Assembly (NCBI RefSeq): GCF_000278235.1
Contig: NZ_JH725037.1
Coordinates: 364,487 to 428,486, forward strand
Source of the DNA: Bartonella vinsonii subsp. arupensis OK-94-513
GTDB lineage: Bacteria; Pseudomonadota; Alphaproteobacteria; Rhizobiales; Rhizobiaceae
DNA length: 64,000 bases
Reading direction: 5' to 3'
Shown: piece by piece, positions 10,301 through 22,482 of the stretch
How the letters are laid out: each line of letters begins with the position of its first letter
Numbering within the stretch: the first letter of the stretch is position 1
Program-made: the position numbers and the translations under genes
The notes under the pieces: model-generated
Database searches by the model: none
What the model was told of the DNA's origin: nothing
Seen by the model: only the letters and a program-made list of their open reading frames with translations

Positions 10301-11973
10301 GAAAGAGTAAATTTTCCTTTGAAAAAACGATTGAAAGGTTCCACGCCTATTTTCATGTTGTCAGCCATTCCTGATAATTCGAGATCAAAAACGCTGTCCT
10401 TTAAACTGACAATTCCTTTGCCTTTAATATCTGCGCTACCAGAAAATGATTGTGCACTCAATAGATTAAAAGGAGAGAGTGTTTGAGCTTTTAATCCAAG
10501 ATCGCCTTTAAAAATAAAACGATCTATCTTCCCTTTTAACCAAGCAGAAAAACCCTGACCTGTAATACTAAGATCATGAACCAAAACTGGTTTTTTAGAA
10601 ACAATATCTGTATCTAGATGCACATTAACTGTTTGGTCTAGACTTTCTACAAACGCACCTTTATTTTTTTCAATCCCTCTAAGCGTTCCCTTAACCTGAA
10701 TACCAACATGACGAGAAGTTGCATCATCAAGATTTTCGCTTACTCCTCCCATAACAAAAATTGCATCGCGAATATGAATATTTTTATTGCGCAAATGATG
10801 GAGCACAAGCCGTCCATTCCATGATTGTTGCCCTTCTCGACCATAGTCAATATTTAAAGCAAGATTATCCGCACGCATTGGTGTTTCTGATGCTGGTAAA
10901 TGTGTTGCCCCATCATCCAGAGCCATTTTGCCATCAACAAAAAGCCGACGCAAAAAACCATCGGCTGCTATTTCAGCATTAGCCACAACATTCATCGCTT
11001 TACCCTCAATCACCATATGATCAAGGTGCGTCACACCTTTACCTGTTATTCTTGCCTCTGCTTTCAATGTGACATCAGATTCAAAGAGGCTATGATATTG
11101 AGGAGGCATTAAAGAGCCAAGTGTGCCTACAAATTTGGTAGAAAGACTGTGCCCCTCTGCAATCCTTGCAAGAACAACATCGCCATCTAAAATAGGATGG
11201 TGATCAACTTCTAAAGAAAGTTTGATAGCCAAATCATCAAAAGTACCATCACCTTTAAGAGCGAAATTTAATGCAGGACGCTTCTCAATGTTAAAAATAT
11301 TTGCCAAAATGCCATTTTGCGGTTCATCAGCAAGAATATCGATTTTAGCTGTACGGTCTTTATTGTATATCTTCGTTAGAACAGAAAAAGATCCTGGTGC
11401 ATCTAGACGATGAGCCGCTAACTCCGCATCAAAAACACCATTAGCCAAAGTTAAACTTCCTTTTAAGGATACATCAGCAGAAAAATCCAAAAGGTCCTGA
11501 CCAAACATCACATGTTTAGCCGCAAGTGTCTCAATAGAGAGAGAAAGTGGTAATTTTGGTAAAGAAAATTTTCCAGACTCAAGGGATGATATAAGAGAAG
11601 AGTTGCCCTGCGGTTTGCGTAAAAAGGTAATCTGTTCCAACGAAAGCCGGTTGATATCCATGCGCCCCCTCAGCAACGCTAAGCGATTCCAATCCATCTT
11701 AGCATTGCTAATTTTAAGCCATATACCTTTTTTATCACTCACAGTAATGGTATCAATTGATGTTTGAGAAGATAGTGCCCCTTGCACATTATGTAAACGA
11801 ACTTGACGATTAGGCGCTGAAAGTCCGCGTTCAATCAAAGAAATAAGCCATGAACGATCATCCGCTATCGCTTCTCTAGAGAGCAAATTGCCTCTTTGCA
11901 TAAAAAACAGAATGCTTAGCAAAAAAAACAAAAAACCAAATAAGAAAGCCAATAAACGTACATTTTTTTTCAT
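7336..11973 (-). CDS. tamB: Translocation and assembly module protein TamB
   Basis: A 1545-residue AsmA/TamB-type protein. An N-terminal membrane anchor (LLAFLFGFLFFLLSILFF, about residues 7-24) is followed by a long run of beta-rich repeats, and a C-terminal DUF490/TamB domain occupies roughly residues 1200-1545 and ends with SVGIFYEKDY, a typical beta-strand tail. TamB spans the periplasm and works with the outer-membrane barrel TamA in autotransporter assembly and, in the wider family, in phospholipid transport. Its ATG overlaps the tamA stop by one nucleotide (TAATG), so the two are translationally coupled. The length is typical of alphaproteobacterial TamB. Confidence 0.93.
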   Translation of the reverse strand: MKKNVRLLAFLFGFLFFLLSILFFMQRGNLLSREAIADDRSWLISLIERGLSAPNRQVRLHNVQGALSSQTSIDTITVSDKKGIWLKISNAKMDWNRLALLRGRMDINRLSLEQITFLRKPQGNSSLISSLESGKFSLPKLPLSLSIETLAAKHVMFGQDLLDFSADVSLKGSLTLANGVFDAELAAHRLDAPGSFSVLTKIYNKDRTAKIDILADEPQNGILANIFNIEKRPALNFALKGDGTFDDLAIKLSLEVDHHPILDGDVVLARIAEGHSLSTKFVGTLGSLMPPQYHSLFESDVTLKAEARITGKGVTHLDHMVIEGKAMNVVANAEIAADGFLRRLFVDGKMALDDGATHLPASETPMRADNLALNIDYGREGQQSWNGRLVLHHLRNKNIHIRDAIFVMGGVSENLDDATSRHVGIQVKGTLRGIEKNKGAFVESLDQTVNVHLDTDIVSKKPVLVHDLSITGQGFSAWLKGKIDRFIFKGDLGLKAQTLSPFNLLSAQSFSGSADIKGKGIVSLKDSVFDLELSGMADNMKIGVEPFNRFFKGKFTLSGGVARNRTGLILRRLDLKSQYASIKADGTFSSESAKMDLYAQLSDLSKLDPRMKGALTIRSTARGRNNLIKFNTRAQVSEAFLVGKKLQNTTLTMQALMDNTLPVPFLTGSIKGEGTFAKKPLYLYASFKDSHRIRKLENINIKGGNAKITGGLSQMGGFVKGALHIDADDISEFSALFLQESSGKIKGDFVFDEQNGKQKANFKAHVDHLNFAKNKIKKLAVEADVFDLFGMAQFEGFINAEHIQTPFMMVNRLNAHANRKNGQTVFTVQAMLPNNTNARLSGRMVMVGLPVDIKREVQIETIDVKQPNLNATLSKPATIVFDKDGMTVNELRVAINGGSVLLSGNVQDTLNLHLTMNALPAALVNLWKSDLGVSGIVTGQVMVRGHLKKPDVTYDIKGENLTTIALRDKKIMPFMLSATGKTVDQNMTLNANLTGEGLQAQAQGNVYLDKNKLDLHINLRDFPARLINNFTEGKALEGKIVGKVDVDGTMEDPSAYFELSSQSLTAMTHKGPLSINMSARGSYKKSIFHIENIIATGDKGLDLSINGPVSINGSETKFNVRGTMPLGLVDLLLAKRGAHVTGTARIDATLQGKLSQPQLTGNFSIVNGSFFDSQTNVGLNDITLEGKLNGDHILIEKASASSSGGGSLSASGRISNDWQADLVFNLNRANYNDGSMILATLSGKMTMAGYFFGDLVIGGDITVEKAEIVVPDHFRNAKFLDIKNKNLTKSIQKTLERADVKSSSQDRDVSQKSSSTVLNMRITARNQFFVRGRGLDAELGGRINLTGPLHDVHPVGEFQMIRGRFDILSRRLSFDQGQASFSGNLDPTVYFVTNNNIGDIRVIVTVSGTIDNLDVHFSSQPNLPQDEVLARLIFNRSLSELSPFQIAQLAAAAADLVGASNTSLLNALRAKIGLDDLDVIVDEKGNTGLRVGRYIHNNVYLGFEAGSDGMTKGTINLDISRHLKAKGAIGNEKNSSVGIFYEKDY

Positions 11974-13928
11974 TAAAACGCTTGCCCTATACCCACATAA
12001 AAACCGATGCGAGGATCACCTTTTTCCCGCTTAAGAGGAAAAGCTAAATCAACTCGCAAAGGCCCAAGACCTGTCATATAGCGACCTCCAATACCAGCTC
12101 CCCATTTAATGTTTTGAGAAAAATCAAAACGCGCCCTTTCCCCTACGATACCTCCATCAAGAAAACTGACAAGTCCTATCTTATCATTTAAAGAAAAACG
12201 TAATTCTGCTGTACCTTCAACAAGCGCCCGACCACCAACAACAGCATCATTATCTGTTTTGAAACCAATATTGCGATAAGCATAACCGCGAACAGATCCA
12301 CCTCCACCAGCAAAAAAGAGCGTATCAGAAGGCACTTGTGCTTTATCGCTTCCAAGAATTGTACCAAGCTTTGCCCGCGCTGCAAAAACAAAACGCTCCT
12401 TTTCATCTAGTGTCCAATAAGAACGGCCTTCTACAGTCATTTTTGCTACAAAATTATGAGAGCGCATTTCATAAAAAGGTTCAACAAATACTTCACCATA
12501 TAAACCTTTTGTCGCATTGAACTTATTATTACGACTATCGTAAATTATACTACTTGGTAACCCAATTGTTGTAAAATTACGGCTTCCAAAATAGATATCG
12601 CGTGAGTAACCGTTGGAAACTTCTATTGCAACTTGACCGGATAGATTACCATTAAAGATATGTGTTATACCCAGCTTTCCTTTGATAGCTTTTGTCGTGT
12701 AATTATCTAGGACATCTTGTTGTATTTTCAGTTCTGACCTAAAATCTGTATCAGGAGTGAAGATACCAGGCTTTATAAATGTGCCACCTAGAAGATAATC
12801 AAAATTTTTCAGATTATAGGATTCCTCTTTATTGCTTCCAATACCGCTTATTTTCGTCTCAATTTTAAGGTGTTCCGCATGGCCAAAAAGATTGTTATGC
12901 ATCCAATAAGATTCAAAACCAGTACCATCTAATGTTGAATAGCTACCACCTGCGCCAAAACGACGTGGTTTACGTTCTTCCAAAACAAGCGTAAGCGGTA
13001 AACTACCATCAGGGTTAATTGTATCAGCCTCACGTATATTCACAGCACGAAAAACATTAAGTCGTGCAAGTCTTTCATTTGCCTTAACTAACGCATCAGA
13101 ATCATATTTTTGGCCTACCTTAAACCCTGTCATCCATGCAATATAGGATGAATCTATGCGCGGCTTCTTACTCACATTACGCACGTTTAAAGGACCGTAA
13201 TAAGCTTCTTTTCCAGGATCAACAGCAATTCGCGCATCAATAAGGTGCGCAGCATGGTCAGCAACGACTTCACTCTTAACAACTTTAGCTTTAGCATAAC
13301 CTTGTCGACGCCATCCTTCAACCGCCCATCTTTCTGCTTTTAAAATACTTTCAGATTTGGCAACAGTGCCAACCTTATACCCCAATTCTTCCATTGTAAG
13401 CATTCTATTGATTTTATATTTTACGGCTGGAGCAACTTTATCGATGCCTGCAACATTAAAAATATATTGTGGTCCGGCATCAATCGTAATGACAATATTG
13501 GATTGTGCGGGAAGTTGAGTCACCGGACTCAAATCAGCAGCTTCTAAACCATTAATCTGAATACTAATAACACCGCCGTAACGCCCATCAGCATAAAGAG
13601 CAGAAAGAATTGCCCGATAATCTGAACGGGCTTTAGCTAATAAACCAGAAGAACTAAATGCTTTACCTTGATCAGCAATAAGAGAAGACACAGCCTTCAC
13701 TATTTTAACACCTTCTGGTGGTGCACCCGATGGAGCAATAACATTAACTTTATAAAATTTTTCTGTACCATTATAAGAGGAGGAGTTTGTTTTCTTTTGA
13801 CCAAAAAGAGGAATGCCGAAAAACTCAAATGCTGCAAGTGGTTGCGGAAATGCACAGACAAAGCATAAACCCACAAATAAACTGCGCATGGTTCCTGATT
13901 TTAACAAAACTCCCGTTTGGTATACCAT
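11973..13928 (-). CDS. tamA: Outer-membrane assembly factor TamA (BamA/Omp85 family)
   Basis: About 651 residues: a signal peptide (MRSLFVGLCFVCAFPQPLAA), N-terminal POTRA repeats through roughly residue 290, and a C-terminal 16-stranded barrel with the Omp85 signature GGGGSVRGYAYRNIG and a final Phe (VGIGQAF). It inserts or assembles outer-membrane proteins together with TamB, encoded directly downstream. Start choice is uncertain: a TTG at 13946, ATG at 13928 and ATG at 13889 are in frame. I use 13928, with AAGG about 11 nt before it; the ATG at 13889 would place the signal peptide at the very N-terminus and is a fair alternative. Confidence 0.9.
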   Translation of the reverse strand: MVYQTGVLLKSGTMRSLFVGLCFVCAFPQPLAAFEFFGIPLFGQKKTNSSSYNGTEKFYKVNVIAPSGAPPEGVKIVKAVSSLIADQGKAFSSSGLLAKARSDYRAILSALYADGRYGGVISIQINGLEAADLSPVTQLPAQSNIVITIDAGPQYIFNVAGIDKVAPAVKYKINRMLTMEELGYKVGTVAKSESILKAERWAVEGWRRQGYAKAKVVKSEVVADHAAHLIDARIAVDPGKEAYYGPLNVRNVSKKPRIDSSYIAWMTGFKVGQKYDSDALVKANERLARLNVFRAVNIREADTINPDGSLPLTLVLEERKPRRFGAGGSYSTLDGTGFESYWMHNNLFGHAEHLKIETKISGIGSNKEESYNLKNFDYLLGGTFIKPGIFTPDTDFRSELKIQQDVLDNYTTKAIKGKLGITHIFNGNLSGQVAIEVSNGYSRDIYFGSRNFTTIGLPSSIIYDSRNNKFNATKGLYGEVFVEPFYEMRSHNFVAKMTVEGRSYWTLDEKERFVFAARAKLGTILGSDKAQVPSDTLFFAGGGGSVRGYAYRNIGFKTDNDAVVGGRALVEGTAELRFSLNDKIGLVSFLDGGIVGERARFDFSQNIKWGAGIGGRYMTGLGPLRVDLAFPLKREKGDPRIGFYVGIGQAF

Positions 13929-14343
13929 CAAATCAGATACCTTCAATATACTTTACATCACTTTAGTACTATAAATAACGTAGAACAAGAAAGATAAATA
14001 TACCTACTCTGTATATTTCACATGTTTGATCATATCAAATAACGTTCTTTTCTTGTGATGCATAACATCTCCTCCCTTTAATATTCACAAAATCCGGCAT
14101 TGCTATACAACACAAACAGCCTCACTCTTTTTCCCCTACCATATTCATTTAGCGCATTATAAATGTTTTATTTAACCGCATATAATCATGGTTAAATTTG
14201 TGCAAATTACTCTCCCTCACTGCGCTACAAAAGCCTGCACAGCTATATAGATCTCTCTACCCCAAAAACCATAGAGACACTTCTTGATTTTTATGTGTAG
14301 ATATGATTGTCTTTTCTCAATAAAATGGGGGAGTAAGAAACTG
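13929..14343. other. Divergent promoter region between tamA and comM
   Basis: About 415 nt with no supported gene. It must carry the promoters for tamA-tamB (leftward) and comM (rightward). A 7-bp inverted repeat TTTAACC/GGTTAAA (14171-14177 and 14190-14196, spacer 12 nt) is the only clear symmetrical element and could be an operator. Confidence 0.5.
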
Positions 14344-15876
14344 ATGATCGCACGTGTTACAACTGTTGCTTTTCGCGGTCTAGAAGCTGTCCCTGTTGAT
14401 GTACAGGTTATGATTTCTTCCGGTAAAATAGGAATGGCGATTGTTGGTTTAGCCGATAAAGCAATCGGAGAAAGCCGCGAACGTGTGCAAGCAGCCCTTC
14501 ACGCTTGTGGCCTTTCTATGCCTAACAAACGCGTTACTATTAATCTTGCACCAGCCAATTTACCTAAAGAGGGATCACATTATGATTTGCCAATTGCTGT
14601 GGGTTTAATGCTTGTTATGGGGCTTATACCTCCCGAAGTAGCACAAGATTACATCATTTTAGGTGAATTATCACTGGATGGTTCACTTACAGCTGTCAAT
14701 GGTGTTTTACCAGCTGCAATGACAGCTTTATCACTCGATAAAGGACTTATTTGTCCTTACCCATGCGGACCTGAAGCAGCATGGGCTGACGCAGAGATGA
14801 ATATTCTTGCACCTGAAAACCTTCTTACGATAGTTAATCACTTTAAAGGAACACAAATTCAAAAACGTCCACAACCACGCCAGTACACAATTCAAACTGA
14901 ACTTCCAGATCTTTGTGAAATTAAAGGACAAAAAACCGCTAAACGTGCATTAGAAGTTTGCGCCGCTGGACGGCATAATCTCCTATTTGTAGGTCCTCCT
15001 GGTGCGGGAAAATCTATGTTAGCCCAACGTTTACCTTCTATTTTGCCGCCTCTTGATAGCCGTGAGCTCTTAGATGTTTCTTTGATTGCTTCTATCACAG
15101 GAGAAACCGTGCATAATACCATTTCACTCCACTGCCCCTTTCGTGCCCCGCATCATTCTGCTTCCATGGCAGCAATGATCGGTGGTGGTCTTAAAGGAAG
15201 ACCAGGAGAAGTTTCACTTGCACATAATGGCATTTTATTTCTTGATGAATTGCCTGAATTTTCTCCACAGGTCCTTGATTCTCTTCGTCAACCTTTAGAG
15301 AGTGGAGAATGTGTTATTGCCCGTGCTAATCACCATATCAGCTATCCTGCCCGTATCCAACTCATTGCTGCTATGAATCCTTGTCGATGTGGTATGGCAG
15401 GAGAAAAAGACACTGTTTGTGCAAAAGGAATACGCTGTCAAATTGATTATCAATCCCGTATTTCTGGTCCTCTGCTTGACCGAATTGATTTGCGGATTGA
15501 TGTCCCTGCATTAACAGCTATGGATCTTATGCAACCAGAACAAGCAGAAAAAAGCTGTGATGTTGCAAAACGTGTTGCACGATGTCGTGCCATTCAAACC
15601 AAACGATTTACAGCTTTGGGCCTTGACCATATTCGCACCAATGGTGATTGTCCTGCTAAAATCATCGAACAAATTGCCATTCCTGACCAAAATGCTGCTA
15701 AACTCTTACGGGATGTGAGTGAAAAAATGCACCTTTCTGCACGCGCCTATCATCGCATTCTCAAAGTTGCACGTACCATTGCTGATCTCGACGAAGAAAA
15801 CTATCTTTTACGCCATCATCTCGCAGAAGCTATTTCCTACCGACTAGGCACTGAAAGATTAACAGCTCTCTCTTAA
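14344..15876 (+). CDS. comM: YifB/ComM family AAA+ ATPase
   Basis: A 510-residue Mg-chelatase-like AAA+ protein. It has an N-terminal Lon-like ChlI domain (residues 20-170, EGSHYDLPIAVGLM), Walker A GPPGAGKSM near residue 219, Walker B ILFLDELPEF, and the family hallmark MNPCRCG near 355. In naturally transformable bacteria ComM is a branch-migration helicase that extends donor DNA integration; YifB-type homologues occur widely in non-competent bacteria too, so a role in transformation here is only an inference. The ATG at 14344 is chosen because it begins the conserved MIARVTTVAFRGLEA and GGGGGAG lies before it; in-frame starts at 14284 and 14293 are less likely. Confidence 0.9.
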   Translation: MIARVTTVAFRGLEAVPVDVQVMISSGKIGMAIVGLADKAIGESRERVQAALHACGLSMPNKRVTINLAPANLPKEGSHYDLPIAVGLMLVMGLIPPEVAQDYIILGELSLDGSLTAVNGVLPAAMTALSLDKGLICPYPCGPEAAWADAEMNILAPENLLTIVNHFKGTQIQKRPQPRQYTIQTELPDLCEIKGQKTAKRALEVCAAGRHNLLFVGPPGAGKSMLAQRLPSILPPLDSRELLDVSLIASITGETVHNTISLHCPFRAPHHSASMAAMIGGGLKGRPGEVSLAHNGILFLDELPEFSPQVLDSLRQPLESGECVIARANHHISYPARIQLIAAMNPCRCGMAGEKDTVCAKGIRCQIDYQSRISGPLLDRIDLRIDVPALTAMDLMQPEQAEKSCDVAKRVARCRAIQTKRFTALGLDHIRTNGDCPAKIIEQIAIPDQNAAKLLRDVSEKMHLSARAYHRILKVARTIADLDEENYLLRHHLAEAISYRLGTERLTALS

Positions 15877-15888
15877 GAAAAATATTCA

Positions 15889-16779
15889 TCAATAAAAACT
15901 AATTGGAAAATAACGCAAATAAAGCTCGGTAAGTTTGCCATCATTTTCGAGAGATTTCAGAGCATAATTGAGTATATCAATTAATTGTTCGTTCTTTTTT
16001 GCAACAGCAAGACGCATTCCTTGCCCCAATAACTGGGGAGCTATATACGCCCCTCCAACAAAATAGCAGCAATCATTGGACTTTGGGTCATTAAGCCATA
16101 ATGATAAAGCAAATCCATCATCAAAAATAAGATCAATTTTATGGTTCTGTAGCGCTTTATAGAGCTCTACCCTGTCTTTAAATCCTTGCCATTTAGCTTT
16201 AGGAAAATAGCTATGAAAGAGTTTTTCGTGCGCACTCTTGAATACCCCCCCACTGCGTAAATATGTAAGCCCATCGCTTACCAGCTCATCAAAATTCACA
16301 GGTTGAGAAGCAACAAATCGAGCCGGAAAGCGGAGATAAGACTTTGTAAAAACAAGATCTTGATATGTTTTAGTTGTTTCTTTTAAACCGGCAATAATTA
16401 CTTCTGCGCCACCATCTTTTACATGCTCTACAAGCTCTTCCCAAGGAACAACTTCCACCTCACAAAGTTTCTCAAGATTTAATTTTGAACAAATAGCCCG
16501 CAATAAATCGATATTATATCCTGCAAGGTGCCCTGTTTTATCAAGAAAGTTAAAAGGAGGAAAATCAAAAGTTGTCACAAAACGCAAACGAATTATATCT
16601 ATTATATCAGGTTTTAGCAAATGTTCATGCGAATCAAAAAAAGAGGGGAGTCCTCCAACTGTTTTAGTTTCTGCAAAAGAGGAAAAAAGAAATCCCCATA
16701 CTAAACATAAGACTCCAATAAGAATATTGAATCCATTTACAAGTTTCCTTATTTTCAAAATCTTCCCCCCATTTTTCAA
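15889..16779 (-). CDS. Periplasmic solute-binding protein, family 3
   Basis: A 296-residue extracellular solute-binding protein. A signal peptide occupies about residues 12-36 (NILIGVLCLVWGFLFSSFA). The mature part begins the family-3 fold with RFVTTFDFPPFNFLDKTGHLAGYNIDLLRAICSKL, reported here only as positions near residues 66-100, and ends with the usual DGKLTELYLRYF. Such proteins deliver amino acids or similar small solutes to ABC importers; the ligand is unknown. No permease or ATPase gene is adjacent, so it is an orphan that would use a distantly encoded transporter or serve as a sensor. It converges on comM with only a 12-nt gap. Confidence 0.85.
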   Translation of the reverse strand: MKNGGKILKIRKLVNGFNILIGVLCLVWGFLFSSFAETKTVGGLPSFFDSHEHLLKPDIIDIIRLRFVTTFDFPPFNFLDKTGHLAGYNIDLLRAICSKLNLEKLCEVEVVPWEELVEHVKDGGAEVIIAGLKETTKTYQDLVFTKSYLRFPARFVASQPVNFDELVSDGLTYLRSGGVFKSAHEKLFHSYFPKAKWQGFKDRVELYKALQNHKIDLIFDDGFALSLWLNDPKSNDCCYFVGGAYIAPQLLGQGMRLAVAKKNEQLIDILNYALKSLENDGKLTELYLRYFPISFY

Positions 16780-19924
<3,145 letters not shown>

Positions 19925-20042
19925 AGGTACTCTTTTGTTTCTAGCTGTATAAGCATCATGGTTTTATACGTTGTTTTTCGTATTTGAACATTCCTTTTAA
20001 CTTCAACTACGATAAAAGAAAAACTAAGGAAGGTCATGTATT

Positions 20043-20825
20043 ATGGCAGCTGAAACAGAACGCGTAGGAGCCAAAGGTGGTATGGAGCACTCTTTTGGCT
20101 TTACAAGAGTCGATGAAGCACAAAAACAATCCATGGTTGATGGTGTGTTCCACTCTGTCGCTGAAAACTATGATAAGATGAATGATATATTATCATTAGG
20201 ATTACACCGTGTGTGGAAAAATTCTATGGTGGCATGGCTTTCTCCACCAGCAATTTCAAATTGGAAATTTCTTGATGTGGCTGGAGGTACTGGTGATATC
20301 GCTTTCCGTATTCTTAATGCTTCACGGCAAAAAGCCCATGCTACAATCCTTGATATTAATGGCTCAATGCTCAGTGTTGGTAAAAAACGTGCACAAAAAA
20401 ATGGTCTCGCTCCTCTGATTGATTTTGTTGAAGCCAATGCAGAATATCTCCCTTTTGAAGATCAAAGCTTTGATGCCTATACTATTGCCTTTGGAATCCG
20501 CAATGTGCCCCATATTGACAAAGCTCTTAGAGAAGCTTTTCGTGTTTTAAAGCCAGGTGGGCGTTTCCTCTGTTTAGAATTTTCAGATGTTGAAATGCCT
20601 TTGCTTGACAAGCTTTATGACTTTTGGTCTTTCTATGCTATCCCTAAGATTGGCCAAGTCATTGCAAATGATGGGGATGCTTATCGTTATTTGGTTGAAT
20701 CTATTCGTAAATTTCCTAAACAAAACGATTTTGCCCATATGATCAATCAAGCAGGTTTTTCGCGCGTATCGTATCGTAATCTTACGGGTGCGATCGCAGC
20801 CTTGCACTCAGGTTGGAAAATTTAA
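20043..20825 (+). CDS. ubiE: Demethylmenaquinone/2-methoxy-6-polyprenylbenzoquinol C-methyltransferase
   Basis: A 260-residue class I SAM-dependent methyltransferase that adds the C-methyl group in ubiquinone synthesis (and in menaquinone synthesis where present). Motif I is [12 protein letters not shown] near residue 78; the family-specific segments [17 protein letters not shown] and [25 protein letters not shown] are clear. AAGGAAGG lies 10-15 nt before the ATG. ubiB follows after one nucleotide, so the two form an operon for ubiquinone biosynthesis. Confidence 0.96.
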   Translation: MAAETERVGAKGGMEHSFGFTRVDEAQKQSMVDGVFHSVAENYDKMNDILSLGLHRVWKNSMVAWLSPPAISNWKFLDVAGGTGDIAFRILNASRQKAHATILDINGSMLSVGKKRAQKNGLAPLIDFVEANAEYLPFEDQSFDAYTIAFGIRNVPHIDKALREAFRVLKPGGRFLCLEFSDVEMPLLDKLYDFWSFYAIPKIGQVIANDGDAYRYLVESIRKFPKQNDFAHMINQAGFSRVSYRNLTGAIAALHSGWKI

Positions 20826-20826
20826 A

Positions 20827-22413
20827 ATGGCGCAAATTTCTACTTACTTTCAATTAATGCGCGCAGGATGGGTTTTAGCGCGTGAAGGCGTTTTAAGCGC
20901 TCTGCCTCACGAGGATCTTCAAGGTTTTCCAGCATTATGTCATCGCATAGCAGATATGTTAGCACGACGAAAAACAAAAAAAAAGCAACGCTGTGAAAAT
21001 ATAACTTATGCTATCAATAAGCTTGGGCCCTCTTACATAAAACTTGGGCAATTTCTTGCTACAAGACCAGATGTTGTTGGACATGATATTGCAGAAGATT
21101 TGGCACAGCTACAAGATCGTGTTCAAACATTTTCTTGCACTGCTGCTATTGCACAAATTGAAAGTTCGCTTGGTCGATCCATCAATGATTTGTTCGTAAA
21201 CTTTTATCCACCCATTGCCGCCGCTTCTATTGCCCAAGTTCATCCTGCTGAATACGATGATGGAACCGGTCATAAAAAAAAATGTGCTGTTAAAGTCATC
21301 CGCCCCAATATCAGAACACGTTTTGCTAAAGATCTTAGAAGTTTCTATCTGGTTGCCCATTTACAAGAGCGTTATATACCAGCTTCTCGACGGCTACGTC
21401 CTGTCTGTGTGGTTGATACTTTAGCACAAACCACACGTATTGAAATGGACTTACGATTAGAAGCAGCTGCCATATCAGAAATGGCTGAAAATATTCAATA
21501 TGATACAGGCTTTCGGGTTCCAAAAATCGACTGGGAACGAACAGGACGCAATGTTCTCACAATGGAATGGATAGATGGTATAAGAATATCTGAAATTTCT
21601 GCCCTCAAAGAAGCTGGTTTTGATTTGCAAGCGCTTGCAATTACGCTTATTCAGTCTTTTCTTCGCCATACATTGCGTGATGGTTTTTTTCACGCAGACA
21701 TGCATCCTGGTAATTTATTTGTAGACCCAAAAGGATGTATTGTTGCTGTTGATTTAGGAATTACAGGACGATTAGGTAAAAAAGAAAAGCATTTCCTTGC
21801 TGAAATCCTTTACGGCTTTATTACGCGCGATTACCATCGCGTAGCACGTGCACATTTTGAAGCAGGATATGTGCCTCCACACCATAATATTGAAAGCTTT
21901 GCTCAAGCCAATCGTGCTATTGGTGAACCAATTCACGGACAATCAGCGCAAAGCATTTCCATGGCTAAGCTACTCACATTGTTGTTTGAAGTCACTGAAT
22001 TGTTTGACATGCAAACACGACCTGAACTTTTACTACTCCAAAAAACTATGGTTGTCGTGGAAGGCGTAGCCCGTACATTGGACCCTCATTTTAATATGTG
22101 GAAAGCTTCTGAACCCGTTGTCAGAGAATGGATTAGCAAAAATTTAGGACCCGTTGGAATTGCAAAAGACTTCAGTGAAGGGGCGCAAGCACTCCTTTCT
22201 CTGGCACGCAAAACACCACAATTAATACAAAATTTTCAGCGTATAGAAGAAGATCTCAATAAAATGAGAGAAACAGGATTTAATCTTTCACCTCTCACAC
22301 TTAAAAAACTTGCTCATGAGCAAAGTCGTACCAACCGTTATGCTCGTTATAGTCTGTTCATCATTGCGCTTTGTTGTGTTTGTCTCACCTTTTACATTTT
22401 TAATCTTTTCTAA
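20827..22413 (+). CDS. ubiB: Ubiquinone biosynthesis kinase-like protein UbiB
   Basis: A 528-residue member of the ABC1/ADCK/UbiB atypical kinase family, needed for ubiquinone biosynthesis, probably as an ATPase that helps deliver hydrophobic intermediates. Seen are the KxGQ motif (LGPSYIKLGQFLATRPD), the Ala-rich loop AAASIAQVH, the invariant Lys in CAVKVIRP, the catalytic HADMHPGNLFVD, and a C-terminal transmembrane helix (YSLFIIALCCVCLTFYIFNLF, last 21 residues). The ATG at 20827 comes one nucleotide after the ubiE stop; the GTG at 20788 lies inside ubiE and is unlikely. Confidence 0.95.
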   Translation: MAQISTYFQLMRAGWVLAREGVLSALPHEDLQGFPALCHRIADMLARRKTKKKQRCENITYAINKLGPSYIKLGQFLATRPDVVGHDIAEDLAQLQDRVQTFSCTAAIAQIESSLGRSINDLFVNFYPPIAAASIAQVHPAEYDDGTGHKKKCAVKVIRPNIRTRFAKDLRSFYLVAHLQERYIPASRRLRPVCVVDTLAQTTRIEMDLRLEAAAISEMAENIQYDTGFRVPKIDWERTGRNVLTMEWIDGIRISEISALKEAGFDLQALAITLIQSFLRHTLRDGFFHADMHPGNLFVDPKGCIVAVDLGITGRLGKKEKHFLAEILYGFITRDYHRVARAHFEAGYVPPHHNIESFAQANRAIGEPIHGQSAQSISMAKLLTLLFEVTELFDMQTRPELLLLQKTMVVVEGVARTLDPHFNMWKASEPVVREWISKNLGPVGIAKDFSEGAQALLSLARKTPQLIQNFQRIEEDLNKMRETGFNLSPLTLKKLAHEQSRTNRYARYSLFIIALCCVCLTFYIFNLF

Positions 22414-22482
22414 TCTGCTCAATATGCTAAAAAATATCAATGATGAAATCATTGAAATCATTTTGTTTCTTGGATATATCTT

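Noticed and set aside
10283..10486. Plus-strand ORFs inside tamB and tamA
   Set aside because: They are antisense shadows of the long, well-supported tamB and tamA frames.
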